Source: Luteimonas cucumeris
GTDB lineage: Bacteria; Pseudomonadota; Gammaproteobacteria; Xanthomonadales; Xanthomonadaceae
DNA length: 64,000 nucleotides
Direction of reading: 5' to 3'
Assembly: GCF_007830035.1 (NCBI RefSeq)
Contig: NZ_VLKN01000002.1
Span: 553,269-617,268 of the forward strand
The position numbers and the translations under genes are program-made. The stretch's first letter is position 1. Each line of letters begins with the position of its first letter. A model generated the notes under the pieces. It ran no database searches. It was not told the origin of the DNA and saw nothing but the letters and a program-made list of their open reading frames with translations. Shown piece after piece: positions 58,430 through 64,000 of the stretch.

Positions 58430-58860
58430 GGCATCACCGCCTGCGACGGATCCGGTACGCTCAGGCGCAGGGTCTGCAGGCGCAGGCGCTGACGCGGACC
58501 AGCGTCGCCCCACTCCACCTGCAAGGCAAGCCGCAGCAATTGCGGCGCGCCCGGCTCGAAGGCAGCGGCGTTCGGCCGCGAAGGATCCGCATAGGGCGCG
58601 ACGTCGAGTGTCCAGCGATAACGACCGCCTTCGAATTCGCCGCTGCTCTGCCCCGGCTGCAGGCTTTCGCCGACCCCGGTCTGGTCGAGCAGCGATTGCG
58701 CATGCAACGCGGCACGACCGGCGTCGGCCGACCAGCGCACCTGCCGCGCCGCGCCACTGAGGCTGCCCAGCAGCAGCGTCAGCGCCAGCGCCAGGATGGC
58801 GAACGCGACGATCACTTCGATCAGGGTGTAGCCGCGTTGTCGCGTGCGCGGGAAAGTCAC
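58426..58860 (-). CDS. xpsI: Type II secretion minor pseudopilin XpsI (GspI)
   Basis: 144 aa from GTG 58860, overlapping the xpsH stop by 4 bp (GTGA). Leader TFPRTRQRG and site G|YTLIEVIVAFAILALALTLL; globular part with WSADAGRAALHAQSLLDQTG and YRWTLDVAPYADPSRPN. The longer open frame to 59460 is a shadow of xpsH. It ends in an ATGA overlap with xpsJ. Confidence 0.92.
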   Translation of the reverse strand: MTFPRTRQRGYTLIEVIVAFAILALALTLLLGSLSGAARQVRWSADAGRAALHAQSLLDQTGVGESLQPGQSSGEFEGGRYRWTLDVAPYADPSRPNAAAFEPGAPQLLRLALQVEWGDAGPRQRLRLQTLRLSVPDPSQAVMP

Positions 58861-59333
58861 CGGTCCACCTCGCCACGCTTCAGCGTCACCTCGCCGGTAA
58901 GCCAGGCGACATCGACATTCCACGCGGCATTGCCGACATTCAATTGCACACGGCCACCGGTGGAGGCGCCGTCGGGAAAGAACAGGATCGCGCCCTCGCC
59001 CGCACGCGACTGCAATCCGCGCTTGCCGGTGAACACGATGTTGAGGCTGCGCGGGATTTCGCCATCGCGGTCGTTGACCGTGCGCCAGGTGTGCGCGACC
59101 GGGTCGATCACGAACTTCTGCGCACGCCCGGTCGAAAGCGCCTGCGCACGCGCGTAGCGCAGGTTCGCAGCGATTTCCTTGGCGCTGGCGCGCATGCGCA
59201 CGCCGTCGATGCCGCCGGACATCGCCGCCATCGCGAGCAGGCTGGCAATGGCGATGATCGCCATCACCATCAGCACTTCGAGCAGGGAAAAACCGGACGC
59301 CCGGCGTGCCCCGCGGCGCCCGGCATGAATCAT
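58857..59333 (-). CDS. xpsH: Type II secretion minor pseudopilin XpsH (GspH)
   Basis: 158 aa with leader MIHAGRRGARRASG and site G|FSLLEVLMVMAIIAIASLLA; GspH/FimT-type C-terminal domain (IAANLRYARAQALSTGRAQK, AILFFPDGASTGGRVQLNVG). It starts 3 bp after the xpsG stop. Confidence 0.93.
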   Translation of the reverse strand: MIHAGRRGARRASGFSLLEVLMVMAIIAIASLLAMAAMSGGIDGVRMRASAKEIAANLRYARAQALSTGRAQKFVIDPVAHTWRTVNDRDGEIPRSLNIVFTGKRGLQSRAGEGAILFFPDGASTGGRVQLNVGNAAWNVDVAWLTGEVTLKRGEVDR

Positions 59334-59336
59334 GGT

Positions 59337-59786
59337 CTACTCGAACTTGATGTCGGCGTTGACGCTTTCGCCGCCGGCCTGGCCGTCCTTGCCGAGACTG
59401 ACCAGGTCGAACGGCTTGCCGCCCTCGCCCGGCACGCTGAACGTGTAGGGATGGTTCCACGGGTCCTTCAGTTCGCCGGCCTTGGCATACGGTCCCAGCC
59501 AGCCGCTGGCATTGCCCGATTGCGTGACCAGTTCATCGAGCGACGCCGGCAGCCGGCCGGTGTCCATCTCGAACTGCTGCACCTTTTCCGCCAGCGTCTG
59601 CACCTGCGCCTTGGCGAGGTTGGCCTTGGCGCGGTCGCCGCCGCCGAGGATGCGCGACGCCGCGAAGGCGACGATGCCACCAATGAGGACGACCACCAGG
59701 ATGATCTCGATCAGGCTGAAACCGGCCTGGGCGGAACGCAGCGGCGAACGGGTGATGGAACGGGGGAACGCGCGGGGCAGTTTCAT
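59337..59786 (-). CDS. xpsG: Type II secretion major pseudopilin XpsG (GspG)
   Basis: 149 aa. Leader of about 21 residues, site AG|FSLIEIILVVVLIGGIVAF, then the GspG signature AKAQVQTLAEKVQQFEMDTG, LPASLDELVTQSGNASGWLG, KDPWNHPYTFSVPGEGGKPF with the C-terminal calcium-binding loop (SLGKDGQAGGESVNADI). It forms the body of the pseudopilus. Confidence 0.96.
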   Translation of the reverse strand: MKLPRAFPRSITRSPLRSAQAGFSLIEIILVVVLIGGIVAFAASRILGGGDRAKANLAKAQVQTLAEKVQQFEMDTGRLPASLDELVTQSGNASGWLGPYAKAGELKDPWNHPYTFSVPGEGGKPFDLVSLGKDGQAGGESVNADIKFE

Positions 59787-59790
59787 CGTT

Positions 59791-61008
59791 TCAACCTATG
59801 ACATTGGTGAGATCGTAAATCGGAATGAGCACGGCGAGGATGACGACCATCACCACGCCGGCCAGCAGCATCGTGATCACCGGCACCAGCGCGGCGAGCA
59901 TGCGGTCCAATGCCTGCCCGGTTTCCTGCTCGAAGGTATCCGCGGTCTTGAGCAGCATCGTGTCCAGCGCGCCGGATTCCTCGCCGACCTGGATCATCTG
60001 CAACGCAAGCCGCGGAAAACGCTTGCCCTTGGCCAGCGCCGCGGACAGGCCGACGCCGTTCTTGACGTCGTCGCCAGCGGCTTCGACATCGTCGGCGAGT
60101 CTCCGGTTCCCGAGCACGTTGCGGCCGATGCCCAGCGCGGTCATCAGCGGCACGCCATTCTTCAGCAAGGTGCCCAAGGTGCGCGCCAGCCGCGCGGTTT
60201 CCAGTCGCGCCACCAGCGGGCCGACGAATTTCTGCCGCAGCAACCATTCGTCGAAGCGTGCGCGGAATGCGGATTCCCGGAGCTTGCGATCGAACCACCA
60301 CGCCGCCAGCGCCGGGATCGCGATCAGCACGAACCACCAGTCGCGCACGAACAGACCGATGCCCAGCACGATGCGCGAGAACAATGGCAGTTCGGCATCC
60401 AGGCTTTCGTACATCGCCGCGAACTGCGGCACCACATAACCGAGCAGGAACAGCAGGCTCAGTCCGACCATCAGCAGCAGGATGATCGGGTAGATCAATG
60501 CGTTGATGACGCGACCGCGCAGCGCACGGCTGCGCTCCATGTAGTCGGCCAGGCGTTGCAGGGTTTCATGCAGGCTGCCGCCGGCTTCACCGGCACGCAC
60601 CATGTTGATGTACAGCTTGCCGAAGGTGCCGTGCTGGCGCTCCAGCGCCGTCGACAACGCCGCGCCGCTGCGCACGGCGTCGCGGACGTCGGTGATGGTG
60701 CGTCTGGCAGCCTCGTCCTCCGGCAGTTCCAGCAGGATCGTCAGCGAACGGTCCAGCGGTTGCCCGGCGCCGAGCAGGGTCGCCAGCTGCTGGGTGAACT
60801 GCACCAGCCGTTCGCCGGCGAAGGGCTTGGGCTTGAACAGCGTGCGCCAGGCCGATTCGCCTTCGCCACCGGTGGCCGGCTTCGCTTCGACCGGCAGGTG
60901 CCCCTGTTCCTGCAGGCGCAGCACCACCTCGGCGTCGCTGGCGGCTTCCATCTGGCCGTCGAGCATCTCGCCACGTGTGTTGAGGGCTTTGTAGCGATAG
61001 AGCGGCAT
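59791..61008 (-). CDS. xpsF: Type II secretion inner-membrane protein XpsF (GspF)
   Basis: 405 aa from ATG 61008 (MPLYRYKALNTRGEMLDG), preferred over the in-frame ATG 61032. Two GspF domains of helical bundles with three membrane helices: FTQQLATLLGAGQPLDRSLT and MVRAGEAGGSLHETLQRLAD in the first, LARTLGTLLKNGVPLMTALG and MIQVGEESGALDTMLLKTAD in the second. It is here the first gene of the operon; in Xanthomonas xpsE precedes it. It is separated by 869 bp from the divergent adhesin. Confidence 0.96.
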   Translation of the reverse strand: MPLYRYKALNTRGEMLDGQMEAASDAEVVLRLQEQGHLPVEAKPATGGEGESAWRTLFKPKPFAGERLVQFTQQLATLLGAGQPLDRSLTILLELPEDEAARRTITDVRDAVRSGAALSTALERQHGTFGKLYINMVRAGEAGGSLHETLQRLADYMERSRALRGRVINALIYPIILLLMVGLSLLFLLGYVVPQFAAMYESLDAELPLFSRIVLGIGLFVRDWWFVLIAIPALAAWWFDRKLRESAFRARFDEWLLRQKFVGPLVARLETARLARTLGTLLKNGVPLMTALGIGRNVLGNRRLADDVEAAGDDVKNGVGLSAALAKGKRFPRLALQMIQVGEESGALDTMLLKTADTFEQETGQALDRMLAALVPVITMLLAGVVMVVILAVLIPIYDLTNVIG

Positions 61009-61877
61009 TGGTGTCTGCGCTGCGGGGCTCATTGCAGGATACCGCGAGCGCCGAGGGATGGGTCGAGCCGGCCATCGCAGGCCAGGCGTGCGGTCATGCG
61101 GTCGCGAGCCGCGATGCGTGCACCGGTAACCGGGCCGTGGACATCGCGACGACGACATCGGAAACACGGTACTCGCCGCCAGTCCGGCGCCATGCGCGCG
61201 GTATCGAACTGCGTGAGCGCTGACGTCCACGCTGATGCGCACATGCCTGCTCCGCCGTGGTTCTCATGTCGACCGTGACCTGTCGACGTGATTAACAGCA
61301 TCTTCACGCCAGGCGCAACCAGGAAAAATTGCATCGCAATGCGACGACTTCCATATCGATCAGATACTTTGCGTCGCCACCTCGACGATGTCGAATGAAT
61401 CTTCACACGCCAAGCCACAAAAACACGAAGGAGATTCTGCAACGCAGCATCGATCGCCTGTCGTGACATGCGCCGGCGCGCCACGAATCAGGGCATATAG
61501 CCAAGCGCCCCATTCACGGGTATGTTTCGGGAAGGGGCGTTGGTAACAGCTTCAGCTTCGGGGGAAGGGGATGCACGTCAGTAGCATTCACGACTACGCC
61601 GTCAGCGACGTACGCGATCGCTGCTGCCCGACGGCGCCATCTATTCTCCCTGCTCCATCGCAGCCGCGCGCTGCCGCACGCCCGCAACCCTCGCGTCACT
61701 TCCATCACATCGATCGTCATTGCAGACCACCCTGTCTGCGATGCGCGTCCGCGTGTTTGTTTCTGCTTATGTGTTTCTGCCTCACCTCGTAGTCGCTCGT
61801 TCACTGAAAGTTTTCCGGCCTGTCCCCGCGGCGCCGGGCTTCTTTCCCTTGAAGCGTTTCCACTGAAGGATTCCCCC
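61009..61877. other. 869-bp divergent intergenic region, no gene recognised
   Basis: No trace of xpsE, and the short frames (for example 61571-61792 plus, 61029-61484 minus) have no family features. The A/T content rises around 61290-61450, where promoters for xpsF and possibly the adhesin would be expected, but I see no strong -35/-10 pair. Confidence 0.6.
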
Positions 61878-64000
61878 ATGAACAGGATTTACAGCAAGGT
61901 CTGGAACAAGTCGCTCGGCATGCTGGTGGTCGCATCCGAACTCGCCAAGCAGTCACACGGCACCGTAGGCGCCACGCGCGCATCACCCGGCATCACCGCA
62001 TCGTTCCTTGCCTTGTCGATCTGTGGATCGCTCTGGGCGCTGCCGACATCCGCCGGCAACATCTGCCTGCAACTGTCCTCGTTCGGCGACATGCCCACGG
62101 CTTCGGGCGCCAACGCCTTCGCCTGCGGCATCGACACGGTCGCCTCGGGAGCCGGTTCGACCGCGTACGGCAACTACAGCAGCGCCACGCAGGCCGGCGC
62201 CACGGCTTACGGCAACGGCGCGCAGGCTTCCGGCATCAACAGCGTTGCCGTCGGTGCCGGATCGCGCGCCACTGAAGCAGACACTTTCTCGGTGGGCAGC
62301 GGTGGCGTGGGCAGCGGCCCGGCGACGCGTCGCGTCGTCAACGTCGGTGCCGGCATCAATGCCAACGATGCCGTCAACAAGGGGCAGCTCGACGAACTGG
62401 CGGCGACCTTCGTCGACGCCACGCGCTACTTCCAGGCTGTGGGCGCCAACGACGGCAGCGACGACGCGATCGCCAGCGGTGCGGAGAGCACCGCCGCGGG
62501 CGCGGGTGCAGTCGCCAGCGGCGATGGCAGCACCGCGGTCGGCACGCAGAACGTCGCCAGCGGCGGCGGCTCCAGCGCACTGGGTTACGTCAACACCGCC
62601 GAAGGCTTCGACAGCAGCGCCGTCGGCAACTTCAACGAAGCCAGCGGCGATGGCAGCAATGCCTTCGGCCGCAGCAACGTGGTCGGCGCGACCAACGGCA
62701 ATGCCTTCGGTGGCGAGAACGTCGTCGATGGCGAGAACGCCACGGCGGTCGGCAATGGCAACACTGCCAGTGGCTTGAACAGCTTCGCCGGCGGCAGCGG
62801 CAGCACCGCTTCGGGCGAGGGCAACGTGGCGCTGGGCAATGGCGCCATCGCCGACGGTGAGAGCGGCGCGATCGCGGTGGGTGACAACAGCCTGGCTGCA
62901 GGCCAGAACAGCGCCGCATTCGGCCAGAACGCGCAGGCCACAGGTCCAGCCGCCGTCGCGGTGGGCGGCAACGCGGTAGACGAAAACGGCAATCCGCTCA
63001 TCACCAACGGCGGCGTGCCGGTGGAGACGGGCGCGACCAGTGCCGGTATCGGTGGTACCGCGCTGGGTGCAAGCGCCAATGCGCAAGGGTTCGTCGCCAC
63101 CGCCGCAGGCGTGGGCGCGTATGCGGCCGGCGCGCAATCGTCCGCGTTCGGCGCCGTCGCCAACGCGCTGGGCGACTACAGCACGGCCATGGGTACGCAG
63201 AGCTTGGCCACCGGCAATGGCAGCACGGCGATCGGCGGCCTTGCTGACCTCGTTCCGGGGCTCGGTTTCCTGGTCTCGACCCAGGCCACGGGTGAGGCTG
63301 CGTCGGCCTTCGGTTCGGGCGCGGGCGCGTGGGGCGACTACAGCACCGCCACCGGCGCATTGGCTCAGGCCGATGGCGTGGAAAGCACGGCGCTGGGCTA
63401 CTTCGCCTACGCGCAGGGCAACACCGCCACTGCCGTGGGTGCAGAGGCATGGGCATCCGGCGAGAACAGCACGGCAGTCGGTTTCTACAGCACGACCTAT
63501 GGTGCCGACAGCGTGGCGCTGGGTGCCAATTCAATGACCGAAGCCGACAACAGCGTGGCATTGGGCACCGATTCCTATACGGACCGTGCCAACACGGTCT
63601 CGGTCGGCGATGTCGGCAGCGAACGCCAGATCACCAATGTCGCCGCCGGTACCGAGAGTACGGATGCGGTCAACGTCGGCCAGCTGACCGATGCCACCCG
63701 CTACTTCCAGGCCAACGGTGCCAATGATGGCAGCGACGATGCGCAAGCGGTCGGCGAGTTCGCCCTCGCCTCCGGCGCAAACGCCTATGCCGAAGGCGAC
63801 ACCGCCTCGGCCTATGGCGCAGGCTCGGCGGCCGTCGGCATCGGTGCCACCGCCACCGGCAACCAGGCCGCCGCCGTAGCCGACAACGCCACGGCCAACG
63901 GCAATGGCGCCAATGCCTCGGGCGTCAGCAGCACCGCCGTCGGCGGCCAGCTCGCGCTGCTGGATGCCAACGGCAATCCGATCCTCGACGAGGACGGCAA
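61878..64000 (+). CDS. Trimeric autotransporter adhesin (YadA/Hia type), 3' end outside window
   Basis: The frame is open from ATG 61878 (GAAGGA 8 bases upstream) to the window end, 707 codons. It starts with an extended signal peptide region, MNRIYSKVWNKSLGMLVVAS followed by ELAKQ, then a hydrophobic signal ending near PTSAG. The passenger is a head domain of many 14-residue YadA-type repeats (NSTAVG, SSALGY, NTATAVG) split by two neck/stalk units: NVGAGINANDAVNKGQL and NVAAGTESTDAVNVGQL, each followed by DATRYFQA(V/N)GANDGSDDA. Two insert loops carry NGNP (DENGNPL, DANGNPI). The C-terminal YadA anchor must lie beyond 64000. Surface adhesion or biofilm formation is the family role. Confidence 0.95.
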   Translation, partial: MNRIYSKVWNKSLGMLVVASELAKQSHGTVGATRASPGITASFLALSICGSLWALPTSAGNICLQLSSFGDMPTASGANAFACGIDTVASGAGSTAYGNYSSATQAGATAYGNGAQASGINSVAVGAGSRATEADTFSVGSGGVGSGPATRRVVNVGAGINANDAVNKGQLDELAATFVDATRYFQAVGANDGSDDAIASGAESTAAGAGAVASGDGSTAVGTQNVASGGGSSALGYVNTAEGFDSSAVGNFNEASGDGSNAFGRSNVVGATNGNAFGGENVVDGENATAVGNGNTASGLNSFAGGSGSTASGEGNVALGNGAIADGESGAIAVGDNSLAAGQNSAAFGQNAQATGPAAVAVGGNAVDENGNPLITNGGVPVETGATSAGIGGTALGASANAQGFVATAAGVGAYAAGAQSSAFGAVANALGDYSTAMGTQSLATGNGSTAIGGLADLVPGLGFLVSTQATGEAASAFGSGAGAWGDYSTATGALAQADGVESTALGYFAYAQGNTATAVGAEAWASGENSTAVGFYSTTYGADSVALGANSMTEADNSVALGTDSYTDRANTVSVGDVGSERQITNVAAGTESTDAVNVGQLTDATRYFQANGANDGSDDAQAVGEFALASGANAYAEGDTASAYGAGSAAVGIGATATGNQAAAVADNATANGNGANASGVSSTAVGGQLALLDANGNPILDEDG

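Noticed and set aside
61500..61560. Cyclic-di-GMP riboswitch in front of the adhesin
   Set aside because: I looked for the GEMM core (GGCAAACC-type and tetraloop receptor) and saw no match.
61571..61792. 73-aa plus-strand protein before the adhesin
   Set aside because: Pro/Arg/His/Cys-rich, no ribosome binding site that fits, no recognisable domain.
61983..63137. 384-aa minus-strand open frame inside the adhesin
   Set aside because: The repetitive adhesin coding sequence produces long antisense frames; the plus strand has ESPR, signal and head repeats.

Overview
The window is a GC-rich (roughly two-thirds G+C), gene-dense chromosomal segment. Several blocks point to a gammaproteobacterium of the family Xanthomonadaceae/Lysobacteraceae (Lysobacter, Luteimonas or Xanthomonas relatives): the tgt-yajC-secDF cluster, the thrS-infC-rpmI-rplT-pheST-ihfA-merR-tRNA-Pro block, and above all an Xps-type type II secretion operon with the order F-G-H-I-J-K-L-M-N-D, including the lineage-specific XpsN. 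I cannot name the genus from sequence alone. No plasmid, phage, insertion sequence or CRISPR signature was seen.

Layout. 1-8.9 kb: an alkyltransferase-like DNA repair protein (cut by the window edge), a PiT phosphate transporter with its DUF47 partner, a CorC/CNNM-type membrane protein with ExoD, a GGDEF-EAL cyclic-di-GMP enzyme translationally coupled to a PhnD-type binding protein, and trmJ. 9-15.7 kb: suhB, then the secF-secD-yajC translocase genes, tgt and queA (queuosine). 15.7-21.9 kb: an Lrp-type regulator divergent from a class III aminotransferase, upp, a TMEM43-like/metallo-hydrolase pair, a Sel1-like secreted protein. 22-26 kb (minus): ggt, a YfhL ferredoxin, a lipoprotein, coaD and rsmD. 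26-30 kb (plus): ftsY, an AsmA-like membrane protein, mutY, yggX. 30-31 kb: two tandem DUF6491-like secreted paralogues and tRNA-Phe. 31.4-41.9 kb: lipocalin, lipoprotein, acyl-CoA dehydrogenase, AraC regulator, a twice-frameshifted membrane methyltransferase gene, a PLP decarboxylase, an HNH endonuclease, an unrecognised two-domain protein and dxs. 42-51.5 kb (minus): a frameshifted TraB/GumN gene, a small secreted protein, tRNA-Pro, and the translation block ending in thrS. 52-61 kb (minus): the xps type II secretion operon, without xpsE at its usual head. 61.9 kb to the end (plus): a trimeric autotransporter adhesin that runs off the window.

How it works together: most genes are housekeeping (translation, tRNA modification, protein export, isoprenoid, CoA and queuosine synthesis). 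The accessory, surface-facing content lies at the right end: the machine that exports enzymes across the outer membrane next to a large surface adhesin. The intergenic regions carry at least four kinds of small repeats: 14- and 27-bp inverted pairs, a family with a GATCCCTCACTGCG core, a hairpin repeat near 18.05 kb, and arrays of 7-bp units. The 7-bp arrays form facing pairs at two loci. The most interesting items are the paired heptad arrays, the two frameshifted genes, the xps operon lacking its ATPase gene, the GspJ leader that seems built from a repeat, and the adhesin.
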